DNA from: Odoribacter sp. AF15-53
Lineage (GTDB): Bacteria > Bacteroidota > Bacteroidia > Bacteroidales > Marinifilaceae
Length of the DNA: 64,000 nt
Assembly (NCBI RefSeq): GCF_003479425.1
Contig: NZ_QUHC01000004.1
Coordinates: 310,001 to 374,000 of the forward strand
Direction: 5' to 3'
Within the stretch, counting starts at the first letter, position 1. Each line of letters begins with the position of its first letter. A program made the position numbers and the translations under genes. Below the pieces are notes generated by a model. That model searched no databases, was not told the origin of the DNA, and worked only from the letters and a program-made list of their open reading frames with translations. Of this stretch, positions 47,808 to 56,884 are shown piece after piece.

Positions 47808-50198
47808 ATGAATATTTGGCGGGAAATGACACGAAGACCGGTGCTGAAGAGGTGCATCGGGGGGAGCGTGTTGCTCGCGTTCGTGATCGGTTGGTGGTAT
47901 TTTCTGCCTGTCCCTTTGTTTACAGTGCCCTATTCTACCGTGATTCTTGATAAAGAGGGGGAGATTATGGGAATGACCGTGGCGGAAGACGGGCAATACC
48001 GGGTTTCCGGGCGAGGGAGGCTTTCCTTGAAATACGTGACCGCTTTGATGTGTTTCGAGGATAAACGTTTCCTGCAACATCCGGGAGTTGACCCGTTGGC
48101 TATCGGGCGGGCGTTGTGGTTGAATCTGCGAAGCGGTTCGGTGGTGAGCGGGGGAAGCACGTTGACGATGCAGGTGATTCGTTTGTCTCGTGATAATCCG
48201 CCCCGGACGATCCCGGAGAAGATGTTAGAAATGTTGCTGGCGATTCGCCTGGAACAGAGTTACACCAAGTGGGAAATCCTGAATATGTATGTCGATCACG
48301 CTCCTTTCGGGGGAAATATCGTGGGTATACAGGCTGCCGCGCTAAAATATTTCAACCGCCAGCCGGACGAGTTGAGCTGGGCAGAGGCGGCGTTACTGGC
48401 CGTGTTACCGAACGCACCCGCGTTGATGTATCCGGGAAGGAATATGTCCGGTTTGAAGGGGAAGAGGGATGCTTTATTGCGGGAACTTCACGAACTGGGG
48501 TGTTTTGATCGGGGGGATTTGGAAATGGCCATGGCGGAACCTTTGCCCGAAAAGGTGTATAGCCCGGAGTGTATCACTCCTCATTTACTGGCGAAGGCTT
48601 ACGGGCAACGTAAAGGCCAGATTAGCCGGACGTTTATTGATACCCGTCTGCAAGAGCAGGTGAATGGTATCGTGAAGCGGCATATTGATGTGTTGAAACA
48701 TAATCATATATATAATGCCGCCGTGCTGGTGGCGCATATCCCGACCGGACAGGTCCGGGCTTACGTGGGGAACGGGCCCAGAGTACGTGATGACGGGGGA
48801 AATCAGGTAGATATTATTACATCGAATCGCAGTTCGGGGAGTATTTTGAAACCCGCTTTATATGCTTTGATGCAGCAATCCGGTTTTATTTTGCCGGGGA
48901 CAATCGTGTCGGATGTCCCTTCCCGTTTCGGGGGGTATGTACCTTCGAATTTTAACAAGGATTTTCAAGGAGTGGTGCCTGCTGACAAGGCGTTGTCGAT
49001 GTCGTTGAATATTCCTTTCGTGCGCTTGTTGAGAGAGTACGGGGTGGAACATTTTTACGATAACTTGAAAAAGATGGGGATCACGACCCTGAATCGTCGG
49101 GCCGAGGCTTACGGTTTAAGTTTGATTTTAGGGGGGGCCGAGTGTAAGTTATGGGATTTGTGTAATTTATACGGGGGAATGGCTTCTGTTTTGAGGCATT
49201 ATAACGAGTGTGACGGGGCTAGTTTCGATCATGAATTCCGGCGTTTGCGGGTTTGGGAGGATGAGAGGACGGATAGTGTTGATATCGGGCAGAACGTGGT
49301 GAGTGCCGCGGCGGTATGGCTCACGCTAAAGGCGTTGCAGGACGTGGAACGCCCGGATTTGGAATCGGGGTGGAAGAATTTCGCCTCTTCGATGAACCTG
49401 TCTTGGAAGACGGGAACCAGTTTCGGTTTCCGGGATGCCTGGGCGGTAGGAGTGAACCCGGAATATGTTGTCGGTGTCTGGGTGGGGAACGCGGACGGTG
49501 AAGGACGGCCGGGATTGGTCGGTGTGCGTGCGGCAGCTCCGATCTTGTTTGAAGTGGCCTCTTTGTTGCGTACTGATTTACATTTTTACATGCCGAGGGA
49601 AGAGTTGGTGGCTATTCCTGTTTGCCGCAAGAGCGGTTACCGGGCTTCCGATATCTGTCCGGAAGTGGATACCGTGTATGTAGCCCGGGCCGGGGAGAAA
49701 ACGGAGGTTTGTCCTTATCATCGTTTGGTGAATCTGGATTTATCGGGTAAATTTCGAGTGGATTCGGAATGTGAATCGGTGACCCGGATGAAGATTGAAC
49801 CTTGGTTCGTGTTGTCGCCCGTGCAGGAATGGTATTATGCCCGTGCGCATTCGGATTACAAGAAATTACCTCCTTACCGTGCGGATTGCCAACGGGGACA
49901 GGATGATGTCATGGAAATGATTTACCCGCAACGGGGTTTACGTGTGTTTATTCCCAAGGATTTGGGTGGGGTTGTACGGGGTGTCGTGTTCGAAATGGCT
50001 CATCGGGAGCCTTCAACTTTGGTGTATTGGCATATTGATGATCAGTTTTTGGGAACGACCCGTTATCATCACCAGTTGGAGGTGAATGTGTCCCCCGGAC
50101 GTCACACGCTTTATCTTGTCGATGCCAAGGGAAACACGCTACGGCAGGGATTTGTCGTGGTGGACGGGGAGAGTGGTCGATTGAAAGTGGAGAATTGA
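47808..50198 (+). CDS. pbpC: Penicillin-binding protein 1C (bifunctional glycosyltransferase/transpeptidase)
   Basis: The 796-aa protein has an N-terminal membrane anchor (about 17-38). Its GT51 domain has catalytic Glu in CFEDKRFLQHPGVDP and GGSTLTMQVIRL. The transpeptidase domain has SxxK in SSGSILKP, SLN in SMSLNIPF and KTGTSFGFRDAWAVG. The tail is the PBP1C-specific domain (YPQRGLRVFIPKDL). The usual neighbour, an alpha-2-macroglobulin gene, is absent from this window. It is last in the lptFG-like/fmt/pbpC operon. Confidence 0.96.
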   Translation: MNIWREMTRRPVLKRCIGGSVLLAFVIGWWYFLPVPLFTVPYSTVILDKEGEIMGMTVAEDGQYRVSGRGRLSLKYVTALMCFEDKRFLQHPGVDPLAIGRALWLNLRSGSVVSGGSTLTMQVIRLSRDNPPRTIPEKMLEMLLAIRLEQSYTKWEILNMYVDHAPFGGNIVGIQAAALKYFNRQPDELSWAEAALLAVLPNAPALMYPGRNMSGLKGKRDALLRELHELGCFDRGDLEMAMAEPLPEKVYSPECITPHLLAKAYGQRKGQISRTFIDTRLQEQVNGIVKRHIDVLKHNHIYNAAVLVAHIPTGQVRAYVGNGPRVRDDGGNQVDIITSNRSSGSILKPALYALMQQSGFILPGTIVSDVPSRFGGYVPSNFNKDFQGVVPADKALSMSLNIPFVRLLREYGVEHFYDNLKKMGITTLNRRAEAYGLSLILGGAECKLWDLCNLYGGMASVLRHYNECDGASFDHEFRRLRVWEDERTDSVDIGQNVVSAAAVWLTLKALQDVERPDLESGWKNFASSMNLSWKTGTSFGFRDAWAVGVNPEYVVGVWVGNADGEGRPGLVGVRAAAPILFEVASLLRTDLHFYMPREELVAIPVCRKSGYRASDICPEVDTVYVARAGEKTEVCPYHRLVNLDLSGKFRVDSECESVTRMKIEPWFVLSPVQEWYYARAHSDYKKLPPYRADCQRGQDDVMEMIYPQRGLRVFIPKDLGGVVRGVVFEMAHREPSTLVYWHIDDQFLGTTRYHHQLEVNVSPGRHTLYLVDAKGNTLRQGFVVVDGESGRLKVEN

Positions 50199-50244
50199 AT
50201 CTTGTGCTAAATTGTAAGTAAGATTCGTGTTGTTCAGTTATATA

Positions 50245-50303
50245 AAAAAAATGCACCATGAGAGTGCATTTTTTATCTGATTTTTGCACTATGAGAGTGC
50301 ATT
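50245..50303. terminator. Two tandem hairpins between convergent genes
   Basis: Hairpin 1 (50245-50274) has arms aaaaaatgcac/gtgcatttttt. Hairpin 2 (50285-50301) has arms tgcac/gtgca with nearly the same loop (atgagag). The second looks like a partial tandem duplicate of the first. They serve pbpC and the facing SDR gene. Confidence 0.65.
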
Positions 50304-50322
50304 TTATTTTAATATGTCTCTA

Positions 50323-51078
50323 TTATTTCCGGTTGACGTCTCTTGAGCTGGCTTGGGCCGTGGGCATGATCTGGATGTCGTTCAGGCAGATGTGTGCCGG
50401 ACGGGTGACGGCGAACACGATCGTGTCGGCAATGTCTTCTCCCGAAAGCGGGGTGATGCCTTTGTACACGTTGTCGGCAGCCTGTTGATCACCCTTGTAG
50501 CGAACTACCGAGAACTCGGTTTCTACCATACCCGGGGCGATGTTGGTTACTTTGATATTGTGTTTCACCATGTCGATTCGCATGGCTTTGGAGAGGGCGT
50601 CTACAGCGTGTTTGGTTGCGCAATAAACGTTACCGCCGGGATAAACTTCTTTGCCTGCCACGGAGGCTATATTGACGATATGTCCTTTCTCGTTCTTGAT
50701 CATCAGGGGAGCGATTTCACGAGTGATGTAAAGAAGACCTTTCACGTTCGTGTCGATCATGCGTTCCCAGTCATCCAGAATTCCGTCCTGAATCGGAGAA
50801 GTGCCGACGGCAAGTCCGGCGTTATTTACGAGTATATCAATGTTTTTCCAAGCTTCTGGCAGGTTGTTGATGGCGTTATGAACTTCTTGTTGATTACGAA
50901 CATCAAATTGAAGAGCCAAAACTTTTACTCCTTTCGCTTTTAATTCCGTTTCAAAAGCCGAGAGACGATCTCCCCGGCGTCCGGTGATAATGATGTCATA
51001 CCCGATTTCGGCCAATCTGGTCGCTGTTGCCTTTCCGATACCGGAAGTGGCTCCTGTGATTAACGCTATCTTGCTCAT
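50323..51078 (-). CDS. Short-chain dehydrogenase/reductase, YdfG-like
   Basis: The 251-aa SDR has a Rossmann motif GATSGIGKATA and NNAG in LVNNAGLAVG. The catalytic residues are Ser in NIASVAG and Tyr/Lys in YCATKHA. The Arg in GRRGDRL suggests NADP preference. The C-terminal PAHICLNDIQIMPTAQAS is characteristic of the YdfG group, which oxidises L-allo-threonine, L-serine or 3-hydroxy acids. Monocistronic with a TACCTTCG-like box upstream (one mismatch). Confidence 0.9.
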   Translation of the reverse strand: MSKIALITGATSGIGKATATRLAEIGYDIIITGRRGDRLSAFETELKAKGVKVLALQFDVRNQQEVHNAINNLPEAWKNIDILVNNAGLAVGTSPIQDGILDDWERMIDTNVKGLLYITREIAPLMIKNEKGHIVNIASVAGKEVYPGGNVYCATKHAVDALSKAMRIDMVKHNIKVTNIAPGMVETEFSVVRYKGDQQAADNVYKGITPLSGEDIADTIVFAVTRPAHICLNDIQIMPTAQASSRDVNRK

Positions 51079-51142
51079 AATAATTATTGTTTAAATCTGT
51101 CGTGCGAAGGTATGATTTTTTTCTTATTTTCGCACCATAGAA

Positions 51143-51260
51143 AGGTTACAAGTTACAGGTTGCACTTTCAGTGCTGCAAGTTGCAGGTTGAGGGTTTGAC
51201 CGGGGAGAATAACGGACTTGTAACCTGATAACCTGTAACTTGTAACGTGGCGAAGCCACC
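51143..51260 (+). repeat. Family 2 intergenic repeat, copy 2
   Basis: Arms of 7-bp units (ttacaag, ttacagg, ttgcaag; right side ttgtaacctgtaac), core GCACtttcaGTGC. The terminal hairpin GTGGCgaaGCCAC at 51247-51259 is only 7 nt before the ATG of the COG2509 flavoprotein, where it could mask the ribosome site. Confidence 0.82.
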
Positions 51261-51266
51261 TGTATT

Positions 51267-52811
51267 ATGTATAAAGAATTAGAATTGAGAATTACGCCGG
51301 AAGAGGCGCATGATAAAGAGATCGTCAATGATTTGTTGGCAAGGATGTTGCACGTGGGGAGAGAGAGAATTAGGCACGTGGAGATTCTTCGAAAGTCGAT
51401 AGATGCCCGTCAGCGCAGGGTGGTTATCCAGTTGAAGGTGGGAGTACACGTGGATCGGGTCGAGGAGAAAGAACGGGTGTTCAGTCCGCAATACCGGGAT
51501 GTGTCGTCTGCCGAGACGGTTGTCGTGGTGGGAGCGGGACCGGCCGGGTTGTTCGCGGCGTTGCGGTTGATCGAGCTAGGTATGAGACCGATTGTTCTGG
51601 AGAGGGGAAAATGCGTGGAAGAGCGGAAGCAGGATTTGAATAGTCTTTATAAAACGGGCCTCGTGAACGAGGATTCCAATTACGGATTCGGGGAAGGAGG
51701 TGCGGGTACTTTCTCGGACGGGAAGTTGTTCACCCGTTCCAAGAAGCGCGGAAACGTGGATCGTATACTGGAGATATTGGTTTATCACGGGGCTAGTCAG
51801 AATATATTAATAGATGCACACCCGCATATTGGTACGGATAAGTTGCCGCGGGTGATCGTGAATATTCGTAAAACGATAGAGAGATACGGGGGGGAGGTGC
51901 GTTTTAACAGCCGGGTGAGGGATATTATTATCGAGCAAAACCGGGTACGGGGTGTCGTTGTGGGGGACGAGGAGATCCGGGCGGATCACGTGATTCTTGC
52001 CACGGGACATTCTGCCCGTGACGTGTACCGAATGTTGCAATCCCGCTCGGTGTTGATGTTCCCGAAAGATTTTGCGGTGGGGCTTCGGTTGGAGCACCCG
52101 CAGGAGTTGATTGATCAAATACAATATCATAACCCGCGGGGGCGGGGAGATTTTTTACCGGCCGCGGAGTACAGTTTCGTGACTAACGTGGACAGCCGGG
52201 GAGTCTACTCGTTTTGTATGTGTCCGGGAGGGGTGGTTGTCCCGGCTTGCACGGGACCTGGCCAGCAAGTGGTGAACGGGATGTCGGCTTCCGGGAGAAA
52301 CACGGCTTGGGCGAATTCGGCCATGGTTACCTCGATCGGTGAGGGGGAATTGCTTGGGATGAAGTACCGGGGATTATTTGCCGGGTTGGAGTTTCAGGAA
52401 GACTTGGAACGTGCGGCATGGGAACAGGGTGGAAAGAATTTGTATGCTCCGGCTCAGCGGTTGACTCATTTCCTGTGTGGTCATTTGAGCGAACAGTTGC
52501 CCCGGACTTCTTATAAGCCGGGAGTGCGGGCTACATCTTTTAAAGAATGGTTACCGGAAATGGTTTACCGGCGTCTTCGCGAAGGCTTGAATCAATTCGG
52601 GAAAAAGGCCCGCGGGTTTGTCACGGAAGAAGCTGTTTTGCTTGGAGTGGAGAGTCGTACGTCTTCCCCGTTACGGATTCCCCGGGAGGCAGAGAGAATG
52701 GTACATCCGGAGATTTCGGGGTTATATCCTTGTGGAGAGGGGGCCGGGTATGCGGGTGGAATTGTCTCGGCTGCCATGGATGGAGAAGGCTGTGCCGAGG
52801 CGATTTGTTAA
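51267..52811 (+). CDS. FAD-dependent dehydrogenase of the COG2509 type
   Basis: The 514-aa flavoprotein has an N-terminal alpha/beta domain (1-85) followed by the FAD Rossmann motif VVVVGAGPAGLFAAL. The family-specific GFGEGGAGTFSDGKLFTR comes next, then VILATGHSARDVY and a C-terminal GLYPCGEGAGYAGGIVSAAMDG. The reaction is not known for this group. Initiation at 51267 follows a family 2 repeat by 7 nt. Confidence 0.9.
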   Translation: MYKELELRITPEEAHDKEIVNDLLARMLHVGRERIRHVEILRKSIDARQRRVVIQLKVGVHVDRVEEKERVFSPQYRDVSSAETVVVVGAGPAGLFAALRLIELGMRPIVLERGKCVEERKQDLNSLYKTGLVNEDSNYGFGEGGAGTFSDGKLFTRSKKRGNVDRILEILVYHGASQNILIDAHPHIGTDKLPRVIVNIRKTIERYGGEVRFNSRVRDIIIEQNRVRGVVVGDEEIRADHVILATGHSARDVYRMLQSRSVLMFPKDFAVGLRLEHPQELIDQIQYHNPRGRGDFLPAAEYSFVTNVDSRGVYSFCMCPGGVVVPACTGPGQQVVNGMSASGRNTAWANSAMVTSIGEGELLGMKYRGLFAGLEFQEDLERAAWEQGGKNLYAPAQRLTHFLCGHLSEQLPRTSYKPGVRATSFKEWLPEMVYRRLREGLNQFGKKARGFVTEEAVLLGVESRTSSPLRIPREAERMVHPEISGLYPCGEGAGYAGGIVSAAMDGEGCAEAIC

Positions 52812-52880
52812 GAAAAGCCGGGCATTAGAGTACTTTATAACCGGATGATGTTAAAGTTGCTTTGTTTTTTTGGTAAAAAA

Positions 52881-52911
52881 TTTGCATTAATCAGGAAAAT
52901 ACCTACATTTG
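52881..52911 (+). promoter_or_regulatory. Promoter of the HU gene: TTTG - 19 nt - TACATTTG
   Basis: TTTG at 52881-52884 and TACATTTG at 52904-52911 are spaced 19 nt, the best full -33/-7 promoter in the window. The leader to the ATG is about 40 nt and AT-rich, typical of a highly expressed gene. Confidence 0.75.
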
Positions 52912-52957
52912 CGAATATAATAAAATTTTATTAGTTCTAATCCTAAAACTGTCTATT

Positions 52958-53227
52958 ATGAATAAAGCTCAATTAATTGACGCAATTGCTGATAAAGCAG
53001 GTTTGACAAAAGCAGATTCTAAAAAAGCATTAGAGGCTTTTATCGCTACTATCGGGGAGTCTTTGAAGAAAGATGAAAAAGTAGCTTTGGTTGGTTTTGG
53101 TTCTTTCTCCGTGTCTGAGCGAAGCGCTAGAACAGGTAGAAACCCGCAAACTGGTAAAGAGATCCAAATCGCAGCCAAGAAAGTGGTGAAATTTAGAGCT
53201 GGTGCTGAATTAGAAGGCCAACTATAA
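52958..53227 (+). CDS. HU-family DNA-binding protein
   Basis: The 89-aa histone-like protein bends and compacts DNA. It starts [25 protein letters not shown] and has the signature [24 protein letters not shown] with the intercalating Pro in RNPQTG. It has its own strong promoter and terminator. Codon use looks biased to high expression. Confidence 0.97.
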   Translation: MNKAQLIDAIADKAGLTKADSKKALEAFIATIGESLKKDEKVALVGFGSFSVSERSARTGRNPQTGKEIQIAAKKVVKFRAGAELEGQL

Positions 53228-53247
53228 TTGCCATTAAAAGATTAAGA

Positions 53248-53276
53248 AGGGGGTGTTGTAAGAACACCCTTTTTTT
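53248..53276 (+). terminator. Terminator of the HU gene
   Basis: Arms gggtgtt and aacaccc around gtaag, followed by seven T. Confidence 0.82.
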
Positions 53277-53285
53277 GTTGCAACC

Positions 53286-53422
53286 AAAGGTTGCAAGTTA
53301 CAGGTTGCAGGTTGCGCTTCGCGCTGCAGGTTACAGGTTCGGCTTTTGCAGTGGAGAGAAGTATTTTTAACCTGTAACTTGTAACTTTTAAACTTGTAAC
53401 TTTTAAACTTGGCGGAGCCCAC
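53286..53422 (+). repeat. Family 2 intergenic repeat, copy 3
   Basis: Arms of 7-bp units (ttgcaag, ttacagg, ttgcagg; right aacctgt, aacttgt), core GCGCttcGCGC. The right arm has an extra aacttttaaacttgtaac segment. It ends in a weaker TGGCggaGCCCA hairpin 14 nt before the trmH-like ATG. It lies just after the HU terminator. Confidence 0.82.
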
Positions 53423-53436
53423 TTTAATAATAAATT

Positions 53437-54111
53437 ATGCATTCGGTAAAAGAGCAGGTTGAATATTTGAGCGAGTTCGTGACGGATTATAAAAATGATT
53501 TGTTTCGTCGGTTGATCGCGGAGCGGACAAGTTATGTCACGATGGTGCTTGAGGATTTTTATCAGCAACATAATTGTAGTGCCGTGTTGCGTTCATGTGA
53601 TTGTTTTGGGATTCAGAATGTACATATTATAGAGAACATGAACACTTTCACGGATAATTCCGAGATTTCGATGGGTGCTTCCGATTGGTTGACCATACAT
53701 CGGCATCGAAAGCGTGAGAATAACACGATCGAGACGATTGATATATTGAAATCACAGGGGTATCGTATTATTGCCACGACCCCGCATGAACAGGATACGT
53801 TTATCGATCAGATTGATCTTCATAAGGGGAAAATGGCTTTTTGCATGGGAACCGAGTTAACGGGATTGTCAGATGACGTGTTGACGAGGGCCGATGAGTT
53901 CGTGAAAGTGCCTATGTACGGTTTCACGGAAAGTTATAACGTGAGTGTGTGTGCCGCCTTGCTTATGTACAGTGTGGTGCAGCGCTTGCGACAGACAGAG
54001 ATCGACTGGCATTTGTCGGACGAGGAACGTGATCAGGTTTTATTTGCCTGGTACAAGCGCTCGATCAAAGCTTCGGCGCAGATATTGAAACGGTTTAATC
54101 ATAACGTGTAA
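53437..54111 (+). CDS. TrmH/SpoU-family RNA 2'-O-methyltransferase
   Basis: The 224-aa protein has the SPOUT motifs: NCSAVLRSCDCFGIQNVHII (motif 1), AFCMGTELTGLSDDVL (motif 2) and VPMYGFTESYNVSVCAALLMY (motif 3). Length and sequence fit tRNA guanosine-2'-O-methyltransferase TrmH acting at position 18, but a 23S rRNA target is not excluded. First of a four-gene unit (5-nt gap to the next). Confidence 0.88.
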   Translation: MHSVKEQVEYLSEFVTDYKNDLFRRLIAERTSYVTMVLEDFYQQHNCSAVLRSCDCFGIQNVHIIENMNTFTDNSEISMGASDWLTIHRHRKRENNTIETIDILKSQGYRIIATTPHEQDTFIDQIDLHKGKMAFCMGTELTGLSDDVLTRADEFVKVPMYGFTESYNVSVCAALLMYSVVQRLRQTEIDWHLSDEERDQVLFAWYKRSIKASAQILKRFNHNV

Positions 54112-54116
54112 GAGAG

Positions 54117-54971
54117 ATGTATTATTTGAAATGTAAACATTGTAATCACCTGAACGAGGTAAAATCCGAGTACATGGTGGTATGTGGTTTATGTAACCGG
54201 AAACTAGAGGATAATTATAAAGATTGGAAGGTGAAACACCCGGAGAAGTCATTCGAGGATTTTCAACGGGAGGTGTGTCTGACCGAGGAACAGGTGAAAA
54301 GAGGGGATTTGGCGAGAACGGGCAAGAAAAAAGGCAATAAAAAAGGTGTGATCGCGGGGCTGATAGGGGGGATTCTCGGGGTTTTGATGATCGTGGTGGT
54401 GATGAACGGGATGAAGGAAAGTTACGATAAGATATACGGGCAGGATGAGACTCCCGTGTCGGAGCAACAATGGTACACGGGAACTTACGCGGGAGATATG
54501 TCCTTGTCTACTCCGAAGGCCATGAAATCGGTCGGTTCCATGATCAAACGTTTGCCCGAGGAGGTACGGTCGGTCGTGAAGGAAATGGTGGGTTTTACGT
54601 ACTCGGGTAACGGTATCGAGTTGATGTATTTGTTTACCGAATATACCCCGGAAGTCGGGCAGGTGGATTTGGAAGGGGCCGCAACCGGAGGATTGAATCA
54701 GTTGAAGAGTCAGCGAGGAGTGTTTGATTTGAAAAATGATATGGCTTACGTGCAGGAAGGAGATATGAGCGGGGTTGTCATGCAGGGAACGTTCGTAAAG
54801 GGCGGGGCGGAGTACGAGTTTAACATCACTTTGTACGTGGCCGGGTTGAAACTTTATCAGGTGATTTCAAGTAATAAGAAAGGAGACGATGTGGCCCGGG
54901 CTGTTGTGCGTAGGGTGTATGATTCGTTGAAAGTTCTTGGACACGAAACAACAAAAACAGAAGAAGAATGA
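54117..54971 (+). CDS. Membrane protein with N-terminal zinc ribbon, unknown function
   Basis: The 284-aa protein has Cys6, Cys9, Cys23 and Cys26 (zinc ribbon), then a Lys-rich segment and one membrane helix at about 77-98 (GVIAGLIGGILGVLMIVVVM). A C-terminal soluble domain of about 170 residues, probably outside the membrane, contains LSTPKAMKSVGSMIKRLPEEVR and a repeated beta pattern. I do not recognise the latter domain. It overlaps the M49 peptidase start by 4 nt (ATGA), implying translational coupling. Confidence 0.72.
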   Translation: MYYLKCKHCNHLNEVKSEYMVVCGLCNRKLEDNYKDWKVKHPEKSFEDFQREVCLTEEQVKRGDLARTGKKKGNKKGVIAGLIGGILGVLMIVVVMNGMKESYDKIYGQDETPVSEQQWYTGTYAGDMSLSTPKAMKSVGSMIKRLPEEVRSVVKEMVGFTYSGNGIELMYLFTEYTPEVGQVDLEGAATGGLNQLKSQRGVFDLKNDMAYVQEGDMSGVVMQGTFVKGGAEYEFNITLYVAGLKLYQVISSNKKGDDVARAVVRRVYDSLKVLGHETTKTEEE

Positions 54972-56875
54972 AAGAGCAAGTTTATTTGTTAGAGCAATTT
55001 GACGATATAAAGATACTACGTTACGACGTCCCGGCTTTCGAGGGATTGACCTTGCGGGAGAAGTTGTTTGTTTATTATCTGGGTCGGGCGGCATTGGCCG
55101 GAAGAGATATTCTCTGGGATCAGAATAATAAATATAATTTACGGGTACGGGCAGCATTGGAGAAGATTCTGCGGGATTACCGGGGAGACCGGGATGCGGA
55201 AGGGTTTCAGCATTTCGTGGTCTACGCGAAGAAGGTGTTTTTTGCTAACGGGATACATCATCATTATTCCATGGAGAAGTTCGTGCCCGGTTTCACTTCC
55301 GGGTATTTCAAATCGTTGCTTCGGGAAGTGGGGGCGGAACAGATGTACGCGGAGTTGGAACGGGTGATTTTTGACCCGGAATACATGGCGAAACGGGTCG
55401 TGCTGGACGAGGGAAAGGACTTGGTTGAAGAGTCTGCCAATCATTATTACGAGAATGTAACCCAAGAGGAGGTCGAGAGTTATTACCGGGAGAAAAAGAA
55501 AGAGAATGAATTTGTTTCCTGGGGGTTAAATTCCACGTTAGTGCGTGATGGCCAGGGGCAGTTGCAGGAGCAGGTGTGGCATGTCGGTGGTAAATACGGG
55601 GAGACGATTCGTCATGTCGTTGAGAATTTACGAAAGGCTTCCGGATACGCTTGTAACGAGCATCAGAAAGAGGTGATGGACTTGTTGATCGAGTATTACG
55701 AGACGGGTGATCTGTCTTTGTTTGATCGTTATTCGATAGAGTGGGTGAAAGAAGTTGCCGCCCCGATTGATTTTATTAACGGTTTTATCGAGGTGTACGG
55801 TGATCCTTTGGCCTATAAAGCCAGTTGGGAGTCCGTGGTGCAGATCATGGACGAGGAGGCTTGCGAGCGAACCCGGAAACTGGCGGATAACGCCTTGTGG
55901 TTTGAGAAAAATGCTCCTATCGACGAACGCTTTAAGAAAAGTGAGGTCGTGGGGATCACGGCTCGGGTGGTGCAAGCTGCCATGTTGGGAGGTGATTGTC
56001 ATCCGGCAACGCCGATAGGCATCAATTTACCGAATGCCGAGTGGATTAGGGAGCGTTACGGAAGTAAGTCGGTTACCCTGGATAATATCACGTATGCTTA
56101 TGACCGGGTTTCTTTGAATTCGGGCGTGTTGGATGAATTTGCCTATTCGGACGAGGAGAAGGAATTGGTACGGAAGTACGGGTATATCGGGGGAAACGTG
56201 CATACTGATTTGCACGAATGCTTGGGGCATGGTTCCGGCAAGATGTTGCCGGGCGTGGGGCAGGAGGCTTTGAAAAATTACTATTCCACGATAGAGGAGG
56301 CACGGGCCGATTTGTTCGCTCTTTATTACGTGATGGACCCGAAACTGGTAGAATTGGGGGTAATACCCTCGTTGGAGGTGGCCAAAAGCGAGTATTGTAA
56401 TTATATCCGTAACGGTTTGATGGTCCAATTGACACGGGTGAAGTTGGGTAATAACTTGGAGGAGTCGCATATGCGCAATCGTCAGTTGATAGCCTCTTGG
56501 GTGTACGAGCAAGGAAAAGAGGCAAATGTTATCGAGCGTGTCACCCGGGATGGGAAAACATATTTCACGATCCGGGATTACGAGGTCTTGCGTCAATTGT
56601 TCGGTAAATTATTGGCTGAAGTACAGCGGGTGAAATCGGAAGGTGATTTTGAAGGTGCCCGACGTTTGATCGAGAATTATGGTGTACGGGTTGATCCCGT
56701 GTTGCATCAGGAGGTTCTGGAACGTTACAAGAAGTTGAACGTGGCCCCTTACGCGGGTTTCGTTAACCCGAAGTACCGGCTTGTAGAGGAAGCGGGGAAG
56801 GTGGTAGATGTAAAAATAGAATACCCGACGGATTTTCTGGCACAAATGTTGGAATACGGGGAAAATCGTTCATAA
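54968..56875 (+). CDS. Dipeptidyl peptidase III-like (M49) metallopeptidase
   Basis: The 635-aa protein has the M49 zinc motif HExxGH at 416-421 (HECLGH, with Cys in the first x position). A second motif, EEARAD (443-448), supplies the third ligand. There is no signal peptide, so it is cytoplasmic. M49 enzymes release dipeptides from the N-terminus of peptides. The segment RLVEEAGKVVDVKIEYPTDF near the end is typical of the bacterial branch. Shorter than the eukaryotic enzyme (about 700-730 aa) by N-terminal reduction. Confidence 0.87.
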   Translation: MKEQVYLLEQFDDIKILRYDVPAFEGLTLREKLFVYYLGRAALAGRDILWDQNNKYNLRVRAALEKILRDYRGDRDAEGFQHFVVYAKKVFFANGIHHHYSMEKFVPGFTSGYFKSLLREVGAEQMYAELERVIFDPEYMAKRVVLDEGKDLVEESANHYYENVTQEEVESYYREKKKENEFVSWGLNSTLVRDGQGQLQEQVWHVGGKYGETIRHVVENLRKASGYACNEHQKEVMDLLIEYYETGDLSLFDRYSIEWVKEVAAPIDFINGFIEVYGDPLAYKASWESVVQIMDEEACERTRKLADNALWFEKNAPIDERFKKSEVVGITARVVQAAMLGGDCHPATPIGINLPNAEWIRERYGSKSVTLDNITYAYDRVSLNSGVLDEFAYSDEEKELVRKYGYIGGNVHTDLHECLGHGSGKMLPGVGQEALKNYYSTIEEARADLFALYYVMDPKLVELGVIPSLEVAKSEYCNYIRNGLMVQLTRVKLGNNLEESHMRNRQLIASWVYEQGKEANVIERVTRDGKTYFTIRDYEVLRQLFGKLLAEVQRVKSEGDFEGARRLIENYGVRVDPVLHQEVLERYKKLNVAPYAGFVNPKYRLVEEAGKVVDVKIEYPTDFLAQMLEYGENRS

Positions 56876-56884
56876 GATTTCGAA

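Noticed and set aside
50323..51078. Sulfonolipid-pathway reductase paired with cysteate synthase
   Set aside because: The SDR has the YdfG C-terminal signature and lies 8 kb away on the other strand, so there is no support for a pathway link.
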